A stretch of 64,000 bases of DNA, taken from Bacteroidota bacterium. Lineage in GTDB: Bacteria > Bacteroidota > Ignavibacteria > Kryptoniales > JAKASW01. Below are positions 1 through 8,512 of this stretch, in pieces. The notes beneath the pieces were generated by a model. That model saw only the letters and a program-made list of their open reading frames with translations. It had not been told where the DNA came from and did no database searches. A program made the position numbers and the translations under genes. The first letter of the stretch is position 1. Each line of letters starts with the position of its first letter. Where the stretch lies: the NCBI GenBank assembly GCA_021845665.1, contig JAJZVO010000007.1, positions 41,485 through 105,484 of the forward strand, written 5' to 3'.

Positions 1-1116
1 GACCGATATCACCGCCGTCACGAAAATGCCAATCTGTGAGTATCTCATTGTCTTCTTGCCTGCATCCGCCCGATTCGGATCGCCGTGGAGAAGGCGAAAC
101 AGGAGATCCTTACCGATGGTAACCGCGGAGACGAAAGTAAGACTTTCAAGACTGGCCATGATGGAGGCAAGCATCCCGACATAAAAGAGGCCTTTCACGA
201 AACTCGGAAGGACGACTTCGGCAAGTGCGGGGTAAGACATCACCGGCTGGCTGAGGTGCGGGAGAATCGCCCTTGCATATAATCCGGTGGTCGATGTCAT
301 GAAATCGAAGAAAAGCCAGAACAGAGTTGAGACGAGAATTCCATTCCTCGCGACCTTGCCGGATTTTGCGGCGTAGCACCTCTGGTGAAAGACAGGATCG
401 ACCAGGGTAAGGCTCGCTATGAAAAACCATGCAATGATATACTGCCATGAATTTCCGCCCGTAAGCGTAAGGTGCCCGGGGGGGACGTGCGACTCGATAA
501 ATGACAGCCCGCCATAATGGATGTAGCAGTAAGGGAGAATCACGCTGAAGCCGATGTACATCATGATGAACTCGACGCTGTTGGTCCGTACATCGGAGTG
601 AAGACCGCCGGCATAGAGGTAGGCAACCGACACCACAGTTGTGAATATGACAGATGCTGTAAGGCTCCAGCCGAACATCATTTCGACAAGAATACCTATC
701 ATCAACACGTAGGGGGCCGGTGTAACGATGAAAAGCGTCAGGAACGCTCCCATGTTGGCAGTGCGGTCTCCGAAAGTCTCCCTCAGTTTGTCTGGGATTG
801 TGTGCAACTTTGCGTCGTGCACGCGCGGCGCGAGGAATATCGCAAAAATGATCGCAAACAAGTAGTATGGTACACCGAAGATGAACCAGTTCGATATCCC
901 GTACCTGTACGAAAATTCGCCTACACCGAGTATACCACCGTACCATGTTGAGACCAGGGTAGCGACAAATACCGGAAGCGTGATGCTCCTGCCTGCAACG
1001 AGGTATTCGTCAATGTGCGAACGAGCTTTCCTAGACGCGCGGAAGCCTACAAAAACCACCGACGCAAAGTAGATAATTATAACCGACCAGTCGATGACGG
1101 AGAGATGAGCTGTCAT
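1..1116 (-). CDS. Sodium:solute symporter family transporter, 3' end missing (candidate thiamine transporter)
   Basis: This is an open frame of at least 372 codons that starts at ATG 1116 and runs off the left edge of the window, so the C-terminus is missing. The translation is a polytopic membrane protein typical of the SSS (PanF/PutP-like) family. It opens with MTAHLSVIDWSVIIIYF, has the early segment STWYGGILGVGEFSYRYG, and has repeated hydrophobic helices with short charged loops. The start codon overlaps the stop of the thiamine pyrophosphokinase gene as ATGA, so the two are probably translationally coupled. The operon sits behind a TPP riboswitch. By context the inferred substrate is thiamine or a precursor, filling the role PnuT plays in other Bacteroidota operons. 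SSS proteins also carry sugars, pantothenate and amino acids, so the substrate is not shown by sequence. Confidence 0.9.
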   Translation of the reverse strand, partial: MTAHLSVIDWSVIIIYFASVVFVGFRASRKARSHIDEYLVAGRSITLPVFVATLVSTWYGGILGVGEFSYRYGISNWFIFGVPYYLFAIIFAIFLAPRVHDAKLHTIPDKLRETFGDRTANMGAFLTLFIVTPAPYVLMIGILVEMMFGWSLTASVIFTTVVSVAYLYAGGLHSDVRTNSVEFIMMYIGFSVILPYCYIHYGGLSFIESHVPPGHLTLTGGNSWQYIIAWFFIASLTLVDPVFHQRCYAAKSGKVARNGILVSTLFWLFFDFMTSTTGLYARAILPHLSQPVMSYPALAEVVLPSFVKGLFYVGMLASIMASLESLTFVSAVTIGKDLLFRLLHGDPNRADAGKKTMRYSQIGIFVTAVISV

Positions 1117-1739
1117 ACGTCGTTCACCATGAGCAGAATCCCTCCTTTATGCACTGTCACTGAAATGGACTCTTTGATCGACTTATTGCTGACTGCGTGA
1201 CCTCCTTTCGGCAGCACTGATTCATTTAGGCCGTAGGCAAGTCCGGAAGCACTGACGACGCTTTCATCCGTCATCGATATGATTGAGACTGTGGACCCGA
1301 CGGGGAATTCAGATTCGAATGTCCCGGTAACGGGAAAAAGAACGAAGTGGTTGTCTGCAAGCGCGATCATGCACCTGGCCGCGTACTCGAAAGCGATTTG
1401 TATATTCGCCAGAGTCTGGTCTATTCGTCCTCCTGAAAACGCGGTTACCAGGAAATGATCCATCCCGCGGGCGAGCATCACGTCGAGCGTCTTCTCGAAA
1501 TCCGTATTATCCTGGCCTGGAACCCTGACAATTTCGACGCCATCGGAAAGGCCGCTGCCCGCGTCAAGGGAATCCAGATCACCCACTATCAGGTCAGGTG
1601 AGTATCCTGCAGCCAGTGCCTTCTGTGCGCCGCCGTCAGCACAGACGATGCGCGCCGGATCTCTGACGAGATTCCTCAGCCGCTCTCCGTGCGGAGGATC
1701 CCCATTGCAGAAGACTAAAGTATAGTTTTCGAAATTCAA
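1113..1739 (-). CDS. thiN: Thiamine pyrophosphokinase
   Basis: This cytosolic kinase transfers pyrophosphate from ATP to thiamine to give thiamine diphosphate. It has 208 residues, the usual size. Near the N-terminus are the family motifs VCADGGAQKAL and PDLIVGDLDSL, followed by DNTDFEKTLD; the aspartates of GDLDS and DNTD are the expected magnesium and substrate ligands. The later segment FSGGRIDQTLANI also fits. The only reasonable start is TTG at 1739, four bases after the stop of the TonB receptor. The gene ends in an ATGA overlap with the symporter. Position in a TPP-riboswitch operon with a receptor and a transporter supports salvage of external thiamine. Confidence 0.93.
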   Translation of the reverse strand: MNFENYTLVFCNGDPPHGERLRNLVRDPARIVCADGGAQKALAAGYSPDLIVGDLDSLDAGSGLSDGVEIVRVPGQDNTDFEKTLDVMLARGMDHFLVTAFSGGRIDQTLANIQIAFEYAARCMIALADNHFVLFPVTGTFESEFPVGSTVSIISMTDESVVSASGLAYGLNESVLPKGGHAVSNKSIKESISVTVHKGGILLMVNDV

Positions 1740-1743
1740 ACTG

Positions 1744-4287
1744 TCAAAGGTTTACGCTGCAGCTCAGATAGAAGTACCTCGTTGCGGCAGGATAGAAATA
1801 GATTCCTTCGCCGTGAGGGATGTATAACCTGTCGAGCAGGTTGTTCACATAAAGCTTGAAATCTACCGAAGAGGCCGAGAGAAAATGTTCCAGCCTGTAA
1901 GACACCCAGGCATTCGCCACAAAATACGGGCTGAGCTTCCTGGATGCGAGATTGAAGTTGTCGGTATATTGCGAGCCTACATACTGCCCGAGAAGGACTA
2001 CTGAGAGTCCTCCGACTGCGTAGGTTGCTCTTATATTGCCGAGGAATCCAGGAAAGCCGGATATAGTGTTCCCGTTGAGAGAAATGCCGCCAGGGACTGG
2101 GTTACCAAGTGTGTCGATATAGCTGGTGTAGTCGATCAGTCTGTTGCTGCTGAAGGAAACGTTGCCGTACAACGAGAAGTTCGGCGTGACAATAGCGCTG
2201 CCGTCGAGCTCAAGCCCGATGTGACGGGTCCTCTTTGCGTTGCCGGTGATGGGCTGCCCGTACTGATCCAGCAGGCCGTTGGAAACCAGCTCGTTGTAGA
2301 ACTCCATCCAATACGCGCTCACACCCGCTCTAACGCGGCTGTTCCTGAAGTGATACCCCAGCTCGAAGTCGTTCAGGGTTTCCGGCTTTATCAGAGGATT
2401 ACCGAAGTTGTAAGTGCCGTTCGGATTGAGGGCGAATTCCGGAGTTGCGCCACCGCTCGATTCGTCGGCGTTGTACAGACTCGAAAGCTGCGGCTCTCTG
2501 GAGGTCTGGCTCACACTGAAGTATATGTTCGATGTTGAGGTCAGGTTGTAGTTAATGCCTATACGAGGGTTCAGGAAATGGTAAGGGACGATAAATTGAT
2601 TACCGACAAACTTCTCGTAGTAGAAGTCGTATTGTTTGAACTCGTATTCAAGTGACAGCATCAGAGTCGCCTTCGAAGAAAGGTCATACATCTCATTGCC
2701 GTACAATGTGGCGACATCGGTCCGCGCCCGCCATTGATTGAAGCGGTAACCTGCACCGAGCCCGGGAGGAAGATTTTGTGCCCATTCGATCGTCTGCCAG
2801 TGATCCGAAACGTTCTGGTCGAGCTCGGCACCTAGGACAAGCGTACCGTCAGCGTGCTTGATCGTCAGGCGAGGTAACCATCCGTACTGACTCTCACCGA
2901 CATAAGCGTGGATGAGCGAGTAACTTGGATTCACAGTCGGATGAAAACCGTATTGAGATGTAATCCTGAAATAGTTCGTGTCTGCCCAAGATCCGTCATA
3001 ATTGTAGAAACCTTTTCCGATGATGAGGAAAAGGGAATTGTTGAGTGTGAGAGAAGGGGAGATGTGCCATTCATTGAGAAGGCTGAAATGGGGTTGCGAG
3101 AAGTTCTCAATTTCGGTAGGTCTCCTCGGTACGGCGTAGACGGTGTCCTTCCCGTTGTTCGAGACAACCATCTTCATAATAGGAGAATAGTTAACCATCG
3201 AACTGTCGGTATTCCAGTCTGCCCAGTTGGAGGTACGCAGGTTCTTGTCCAGCGCGACGAACTGCGGAAGTCCTAGGTAAGAAAGCCCATCAGAGATTGG
3301 TCCGCCGTAAAGATTTATCGTCGTTGTAACATTTTTGTCATAGCGGCTCGCCATGAAGAAATAGCTGTCCAGATGTACCCAGGAGTTCTGCCGGTAGCCG
3401 TCGGTCTCGTTCTGTGCAAGGTGACCATAGAAGGTGTACTTCTTGTCGACAAGGCCCGAGCCGAATGTTGCAGAGTATCGCCTTGTCATCCCCGTACCGA
3501 ACAGCTGGTTCATAAGAGAACCGTTGGGAGATTGTCCCGTAGAACCTGCGCCGAATGAAAAGCTTAGCTCTCTTTTCGTACCGAGGCCCGTAGTCTCTAC
3601 GTTGATAGAGCCGCCGATCGCCGGCGCACCGTAGAATTCGTTTCCAGCACCGCGCTGCACCTGTATCAAGCTCGCGTTCGCCTGCAGGTCAGGCATATCG
3701 ATCCAGTAGACGTTGTGGTCCTCCGGATCGTTCTGCGGGATGCCGTTGACCATTATCGATATCCTTCGCTGGTCGAAGCCGCGCATCGTTATGTAGGAGT
3801 AACCTATCCCTTCGCCGTTCTCGGAATACTCGGTAATGGACGGAAGCTGGGAGAGCAGCACAGGAATGTCCTGGACGGCGAATTGCTCCTTGATTGTCTT
3901 TGCATTGAGGTTGCTGAACGTGACGGGCGACCTCCGCTCCCGGGCGATTTGAGCCGTCACTAAAATCGGTTTGAGACGGAATGTCTTACGCACCAAAGCC
4001 ACGGTTAGGTTTGGCCCGGGTACTTTCGTTTCAATATACCTGTTTTCGTAACCGGCTGCCTTGATCTCAATTCCATACGTGCCAGGTTTAGACGTCCGTA
4101 TGAGGAACGAGCCATCATTACCGGTTGTGGCCGTATCGCCATCAGGAAGGACTTTAATAAAAGCGTGAACGACTGGAGCATTGTCGGTTGAGTCTATTAC
4201 CGACCCGCTGATAGTGCCTGATTGTTGAGCTCGTGCGACTACCACCAGCGAGAACAATAAGAAGGCCGTAGCAAATCTATTTTTCAT
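1744..4287 (-). CDS. TonB-dependent outer-membrane receptor, predicted thiamine uptake
   Basis: This is an 847-residue outer-membrane receptor that would import its ligand using TonB energy. The start at ATG 4287 follows a GGAG ribosome site and gives the signal peptide MKNRFATAFLLFSLVVVARA. The same frame is open upstream, but only because it reads through the riboswitch. Residues about 25-105 form a carboxypeptidase-regulatory-like beta sandwich (SGTISGSVIDSTDNAPVV). Residues about 130-260 form the plug (LLSQLPSITEYSENGEGIG, MRGFDQRRISIMVNGIP, VQRGAGNEFYG). The rest is a 22-strand-type barrel ending in YFYLSCSVNL. The gene leads an operon with thiN and an SSS transporter under a TPP riboswitch, so thiamine is the likely ligand. 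That assignment is by context, because receptor sequences rarely reveal the ligand. Confidence 0.92.
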   Translation of the reverse strand: MKNRFATAFLLFSLVVVARAQQSGTISGSVIDSTDNAPVVHAFIKVLPDGDTATTGNDGSFLIRTSKPGTYGIEIKAAGYENRYIETKVPGPNLTVALVRKTFRLKPILVTAQIARERRSPVTFSNLNAKTIKEQFAVQDIPVLLSQLPSITEYSENGEGIGYSYITMRGFDQRRISIMVNGIPQNDPEDHNVYWIDMPDLQANASLIQVQRGAGNEFYGAPAIGGSINVETTGLGTKRELSFSFGAGSTGQSPNGSLMNQLFGTGMTRRYSATFGSGLVDKKYTFYGHLAQNETDGYRQNSWVHLDSYFFMASRYDKNVTTTINLYGGPISDGLSYLGLPQFVALDKNLRTSNWADWNTDSSMVNYSPIMKMVVSNNGKDTVYAVPRRPTEIENFSQPHFSLLNEWHISPSLTLNNSLFLIIGKGFYNYDGSWADTNYFRITSQYGFHPTVNPSYSLIHAYVGESQYGWLPRLTIKHADGTLVLGAELDQNVSDHWQTIEWAQNLPPGLGAGYRFNQWRARTDVATLYGNEMYDLSSKATLMLSLEYEFKQYDFYYEKFVGNQFIVPYHFLNPRIGINYNLTSTSNIYFSVSQTSREPQLSSLYNADESSGGATPEFALNPNGTYNFGNPLIKPETLNDFELGYHFRNSRVRAGVSAYWMEFYNELVSNGLLDQYGQPITGNAKRTRHIGLELDGSAIVTPNFSLYGNVSFSSNRLIDYTSYIDTLGNPVPGGISLNGNTISGFPGFLGNIRATYAVGGLSVVLLGQYVGSQYTDNFNLASRKLSPYFVANAWVSYRLEHFLSASSVDFKLYVNNLLDRLYIPHGEGIYFYPAATRYFYLSCSVNL

Positions 4288-4299
4288 GACTTCTCCGGA

Positions 4300-4363
4300 A
4301 ATTAAAATACCGTTCCTCGTTGTGACTGAAGGGGACGCCAACAGTCGAAAAGAGAAACGGTAT
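4300..4363 (-). terminator. Intrinsic terminator forming the expression platform of the TPP riboswitch
   Basis: On the minus strand ATACCGTTTCTC (4363-4352) can pair with GAGGAACGGTAT (4318-4307), 11 of 12 positions matching. A small inner GACTG/CAGTC stem lies in the loop, and a TTTTAATTT tract follows. This lies between the riboswitch aptamer and the GGAG ribosome site of the receptor gene. It fits a transcription terminator that folds when TPP is bound. It was read by eye; no folding energy was calculated. Confidence 0.8.
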
Positions 4364-4383
4364 GCGAGAAGCCACGTCCATTT

Positions 4384-4467
4384 TCCTCCGCTGGCATTAC
4401 CCAGATCAGGTTCGTAGGGTTTTATCTCAGCCATCCTTCTTCGGGTGGACGGCACCCCTAACGGACT
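4384..4467 (-). promoter_or_regulatory. TPP riboswitch (THI element)
   Basis: The minus strand carries the conserved THI-box blocks in order: TCCGTTAGGGGTGC, then GGCTGAGAT, then ACCCTACGAACCTGATCTGG, then GTAATGCCAGCGGAGGA. The outer ends TCCG and CGGA pair as P1. The CTGAGA and CCTGATCTGGGTAATGCCAGCG blocks are the pyrimidine- and pyrophosphate-sensing helices of the aptamer. It lies about 100 bases upstream of the receptor start and is followed by a terminator hairpin. It should switch off the receptor-thiN-symporter operon when cellular TPP is high. Confidence 0.96.
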
Positions 4468-4617
4468 AAGAAATTTAGGCTGTCTCCTGGAGTAAAGCAA
4501 ATTCCGATGCACAGGAAGTATGACCAATTGGAACAGATTTTTCAGACGATGGAGCGCGCGGCAATCAATTCGCCTGTCAATTAGGTAACATAACACTGAT
4601 TCTGAAACGAGAGTCCC

Positions 4618-4660
4618 GTTAAGAATAGGCGGAAACGCGTTTCCGCATCTCCGCCTTTTT
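4618..4660 (-). terminator. Hairpin terminator after the VPS10-like gene
   Basis: AGGCGG (4627-4632) and CCGCCT (4651-4656) bracket an inner perfect palindrome GCGGAAACGCGTTTCCGC. The hairpin lies 27-60 bases after the stop of the VPS10-like gene, with a weak T-rich tail on the minus strand (ATTCTT). On the plus strand a run of T follows, so it could act in both directions. It separates this gene from the thiamine operon. Confidence 0.6.
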
Positions 4661-4686
4661 CCTTGAATCCGAGACGACCTACATCC

Positions 4687-7600
4687 TCATCTCTTTGCGC
4701 TGATCGTCGGACCTCCAAATAGCGTCGGTACACCTTCAGTCTGCGCAACCTTGTTGAACGCCGGAATGTCTGTAGTCAGTACACCATTGAACTGCGACAG
4801 AACATTGTCCATCTGACCCGTCAACAATTGGATCGTCATCATCGTTACGGGTGTCGGCACGCCGTTGTATGGCGAATAGAATCCGTACATCAGATTTCGC
4901 AGTCTTTCCTGGAGATGCGTGAAGCCATGTATGTCGTCCTCTACCACACTGTGCTGTATCCCTTTGGTATACACAGTATCCTGCAAGACCGATAGCTTCT
5001 TCTCAATTTTCTTCATCTGGCCCAGGACGCTCTTGTACTTTCCGGACTTCATGCCTTCCTTGTCCGTCTCGAGGGCTTTTCTTATGGTAGCCATCTGATT
5101 ATCGATATTCTTGATACGGTTGAGCATATCGTTGACCGCACTCACGCTGTTGACGACAACGAGACCGTTTGTCGCTGTGGACGTGAAGTAATCCGCTGGT
5201 ACCGTGAATCTCGGATCAGGAAGAAGCTTTGCGTCGATGGTCTCCGTTTTACCCGCCGCAGTTACCATGATCTTATAAGTACCCGGCGTGACCATAGGTC
5301 CGCGAGTGTTGTACGGATTCTCTCTTGCCGCCATCTTCGGATTGATAGTCAGCGGGGCCGCGCCCTGATAACGCATGTTCCAGACGAGCCTATTGATGCC
5401 TTTCTTGTCCGGACCATACAAGGTCGCAACGTGATTACCCGCCTCATCGGTTATCTGAACTTCTATGGGAGTCTTGTGATGTTTTCGATCCTTAGGATTC
5501 ACACTAAGAGTGTCTTTGAGATAATAATCGATCGTCACTCCGTACGGCTGGTTAGGTGCCATGAAGGTGCTGAGATTATTGTATCCATCCATGTACGTCA
5601 TATGATACATGTAAGCAGGAATCGTCGAGAACAGATGGAATTCCTCGTCCAGGATCCTGCTGTTCAGCTGCTCCAGCGGGGTGATGTTATCCAGGACATA
5701 GATACCGTTACCGTGAGTGGCAACGACCAGGTCATGAGTCTGTTTCTGGAACTCGAGATCGTAAACGCATGCCGTCGGGAAATTGCTCTTGAGCGCCGTC
5801 CACTGACTTCCGTCGTCGTTCGAATAGAACAATCCGTCGTCTGTCCCTGCGACGAGGAACCCGCGGTCGTTTGGATCTTCGCGAACGACGTGGACCGGGA
5901 ATCCATCCGGAAAGCCGTTCGAAATCGAAGTCCAAGTCTTTCCGTAATTATCGGTTTTGAAAGCATACGGTTTGTTGTTATTGAGCTCGTGAAGATCGAC
6001 CGTTATGTAGCACGATGCCGGATTGAACGGTGAAGGTGCGACATGGTACACACGGCCCCACGCAGGCAAATTCGGAATATTCTTCGCGACTTCCTCCCAA
6101 TGCTTACCTCCGTCCCGGGTTACCTGGACCAAGCCGTCGTCCGTACCTATCCAGATTACATTTGAATCGAGCGGAGAAATTCCTATCGAAAGGATCGTAT
6201 CGTAATTCTCTGCGCCGCTTATGTCGAGGTTGACCGGACCGCCGCTTGGCTGCTGTTTCGACTTGTCGTCGCGGGTAAGATCCGGGCTAATGACAGTCCA
6301 GTGGAAGCCTCCATCCATGCTTTTGAATAGAACGTTGCCTCCGAGGAACACCTCATTGGGATCCGTATACGACACCGCAATGGGTGAAGTCCAGTTGAAC
6401 CGGTACTTCAGTTCGTAAGGCGGCATGTCAGGCGAATCAAAGAAGTACGGCCTTATGTATCTCTGCAGACCGGTCTTCATGTCGAGCCTCTTGAGGTATG
6501 CGTCCTGCGATTCCGCGTAGACTATGTTCGGATCGCTCGGTGCGGGTACGACATACTGCCCGTCGCCGCCGGCAACTGTGAGCCAATTATAGCCAGCGAT
6601 TCCGGGACCGTTCAGGTTGGTCGATATTCCATACATTGCATTGTTGTCCTGCAAACCGCCGCAGATGTGAAACGGGTTTGCGCTGTCTACGGCTACCTGG
6701 TAGAACTGTTCGATCGGAAGATTGTCCAGGTACCTCCATGTCTTGGCTCCATCGACCGACAAATATGCGCCGCCATCGTTGCCGATGATAATTCGGTTTG
6801 GGTCTTTCGGGTCGATCCAGATGGCATGGTTATCGACGTGAGCCTGCCCGGTCACATCTTTGATGGTCTTGCCTCCGTCGATCGATTCCGAAATGTTGAA
6901 CGAGAGAAAAAAGAGTTTATCCTGATTGTCCGGCGAAACTATGAGGTTCGAGAAGTAGAACGGCCTGACATCCATATCATGGTTGTTACTTACAAAACGC
7001 CAGTGCTTTCCCAGATCTTGGGAGTCGTAGAGGAGTCCCTTCTTCGACTCCACGAGAGCATAAATGTGGTCAGGATTGCTCGGAGCAGCTGCGAGTGCGA
7101 TCCTTCCTATCGGTCCAGTGGGAAGTCCCTTGGTAAGCTTCTTCCAGGTTGTGCCGCCGTCTGTTGATCTGTAAATGCCGCTTGAGTATCCTCCGTCATC
7201 CAGCATCCAAGGATACCTGCGTACCTGCCACATGCCGGCGAACAATACCTTTGGATTGCCCGGATCCATTACGAGCGACGAAGCCCCTGTAGTATCGTTC
7301 ACATACAGGACCTTCTCCCATGTCTTTCCGCCGTCAGTGGTGCGAAAGACTCCGCGTTCCGTTGACGGAGCCCAGGCATCTCCGACAGCCGCAACGAAGA
7401 CTATATCGGGATTCGAAGGATCTATGACAACTTTAGAAATCTGGCCGACATCCTTCAGCCCCATGAACTGCCACGTCTTCCCCGCGTCCGGAGAGAAATA
7501 AACGCCTTGTCCGTCGATGATGTCGTTACGAAGATTGGCTTCGCCTGTTCCAACCCAAACATAGTTGGGGTTGGACGGCGCCAATGCGATCGCGCCGATA

Positions 7601-7890
7601 GATGAAGTGGCTTCGTGGGCAAAAACGTGTTTCCACGTCACTCCGCCGTTGACGGTTTTATAGACTCCGCCTCCTGCGGCGCCGATATAGTAAATGTTAG
7701 GCTGACCAGGGACACCGGCAACGGCACTTACTCTCCCACCGCCGGCAGCGGGCCCGATGCTTCTGAACTTGATGTTATGCATTACATCAAAGCTGTCAGT
7801 TTTTGCCGCAGCAAGAAGAGGAAACAAGCATATCATCAATACAATGCCTGCCATTCCTTTCAAAGCAAAGCCTCTCTTCTTTTCTGGCAT
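4687..7890 (-). CDS. Secreted VPS10/sortilin-like BNR-repeat protein
   Basis: This is a 1067-residue exported protein of the family often labelled glycosyl hydrolase, whose true activity is unknown. ATG 7890 is chosen because GGAGG lies eight bases upstream; an in-frame ATG 32 codons further out lacks a site. The signal peptide is MPEKKRGFALKGMAGIVLMICLFPLLAAA. Many Asp-box repeats of S/T-x-D-G-G-x-x-W type follow (TTDGGKTWEKV, STDGGTTWKKL, FKSMDGGFHWT, NDDGSQW), building two seven- to ten-bladed propellers as in sortilin. The C-terminal 300 residues lack repeats and include a beta-rich segment and a helical stretch near LGQMKKIEKKLSVLQDT. No glycosidase active site is evident. A scaffold, peptide-binding or secreted peptidase-associated role is as likely as catalysis. 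The gene appears monocistronic. Confidence 0.88.
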   Translation of the reverse strand: MPEKKRGFALKGMAGIVLMICLFPLLAAAKTDSFDVMHNIKFRSIGPAAGGGRVSAVAGVPGQPNIYYIGAAGGGVYKTVNGGVTWKHVFAHEATSSIGAIALAPSNPNYVWVGTGEANLRNDIIDGQGVYFSPDAGKTWQFMGLKDVGQISKVVIDPSNPDIVFVAAVGDAWAPSTERGVFRTTDGGKTWEKVLYVNDTTGASSLVMDPGNPKVLFAGMWQVRRYPWMLDDGGYSSGIYRSTDGGTTWKKLTKGLPTGPIGRIALAAAPSNPDHIYALVESKKGLLYDSQDLGKHWRFVSNNHDMDVRPFYFSNLIVSPDNQDKLFFLSFNISESIDGGKTIKDVTGQAHVDNHAIWIDPKDPNRIIIGNDGGAYLSVDGAKTWRYLDNLPIEQFYQVAVDSANPFHICGGLQDNNAMYGISTNLNGPGIAGYNWLTVAGGDGQYVVPAPSDPNIVYAESQDAYLKRLDMKTGLQRYIRPYFFDSPDMPPYELKYRFNWTSPIAVSYTDPNEVFLGGNVLFKSMDGGFHWTVISPDLTRDDKSKQQPSGGPVNLDISGAENYDTILSIGISPLDSNVIWIGTDDGLVQVTRDGGKHWEEVAKNIPNLPAWGRVYHVAPSPFNPASCYITVDLHELNNNKPYAFKTDNYGKTWTSISNGFPDGFPVHVVREDPNDRGFLVAGTDDGLFYSNDDGSQWTALKSNFPTACVYDLEFQKQTHDLVVATHGNGIYVLDNITPLEQLNSRILDEEFHLFSTIPAYMYHMTYMDGYNNLSTFMAPNQPYGVTIDYYLKDTLSVNPKDRKHHKTPIEVQITDEAGNHVATLYGPDKKGINRLVWNMRYQGAAPLTINPKMAARENPYNTRGPMVTPGTYKIMVTAAGKTETIDAKLLPDPRFTVPADYFTSTATNGLVVVNSVSAVNDMLNRIKNIDNQMATIRKALETDKEGMKSGKYKSVLGQMKKIEKKLSVLQDTVYTKGIQHSVVEDDIHGFTHLQERLRNLMYGFYSPYNGVPTPVTMMTIQLLTGQMDNVLSQFNGVLTTDIPAFNKVAQTEGVPTLFGGPTISAKR

Positions 7891-7924
7891 TTGGATTTCC
7901 TCCATTTTGTGATTAAGGTTTACG

Positions 7925-8410
7925 TCAAGCCTTCCGAAATGGGCGAACTTTCGTTTCTCTTTGACGTTTGGTTCTGCTGTTTTCATCGATGAATTTCAAA
8001 TGGCTCCCACACCCTTCCTTGCAATCGGTGGAACCGAATCGAGGAACAATGATCCCGCCTTCAGTGCTCTTGTTAAGTTTACACTCGCTCGACCTGGAAA
8101 GTATGATCTTAGAGATTGATATTCCCGGGCCCGAAAGCAAGTAATCGATATGCCAATGCAGACTCTTCGCACGCTCAAGGTGCCTAAGGACCCTTCCGCG
8201 AATGTTTCTCTTTGCGCTCCCGGTGTAGACGTAATCTCCTGCCGGCAAATCTCGACTGCCCATCTTCCCTATCTTGAGAGTCAAAGGGACACTGAGCTTA
8301 AAATAGATTTGGTAGGCGATAAATGAACTGGCTACCGGTGCAGAAGTAGAAAATGATTGTAAGTCCACAATCTCCAGGTTTTTCATTGAATTGCTTTTAC
8401 AAGTACTCAT
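7925..8410 (-). CDS. DUF123 / GIY-YIG-superfamily protein
   Basis: This is a 161-residue protein matching the DUF123 family, a compact relative of GIY-YIG nucleases. It shows the conserved order of blocks LPAGDYVYTGSA, then RHLERAKSLHWHIDYLLS, then SECKLNKS, then VPRFGSTDCKEGCGSHLKFI. The YVYTGSA segment corresponds to the GIY-YIG core. The HWHIDYLL helix and the C-terminal cysteine/histidine cluster are characteristic of DUF123. Related domains occur in archaea, sometimes fused to endonuclease III, which hints at DNA repair, but the activity is not established. The start is uncertain: ATG 8410 or 8386 are both possible and neither has a good ribosome site. The basic tail after SHLKF is variable sequence. 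Confidence 0.8.
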   Translation of the reverse strand: MSTCKSNSMKNLEIVDLQSFSTSAPVASSFIAYQIYFKLSVPLTLKIGKMGSRDLPAGDYVYTGSAKRNIRGRVLRHLERAKSLHWHIDYLLSGPGISISKIILSRSSECKLNKSTEGGIIVPRFGSTDCKEGCGSHLKFIDENSRTKRQRETKVRPFRKA

Positions 8411-8512
8411 CAGGTGGCAGGTTTTTCGTGTGAGCCACGATAGACATTACCGTCCCCACAATTCATTTAGCTCGCGGCCTGAAACCGCCGAGGTTATTCA
8501 ATTAGACGAACA

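Noticed and set aside
146..946. 266-codon minus-strand frame beginning MVRWYTRCRR
   Set aside because: It lies inside the sodium symporter gene in another frame, has arginine- and histidine-rich composition and no helices. The true frame reads as an SSS transporter and runs off the window edge.
4288..4596. 103-codon N-terminal extension of the TonB receptor
   Set aside because: This is the TPP riboswitch and its terminator read as protein. A GGAG site and signal peptide start at 4287.
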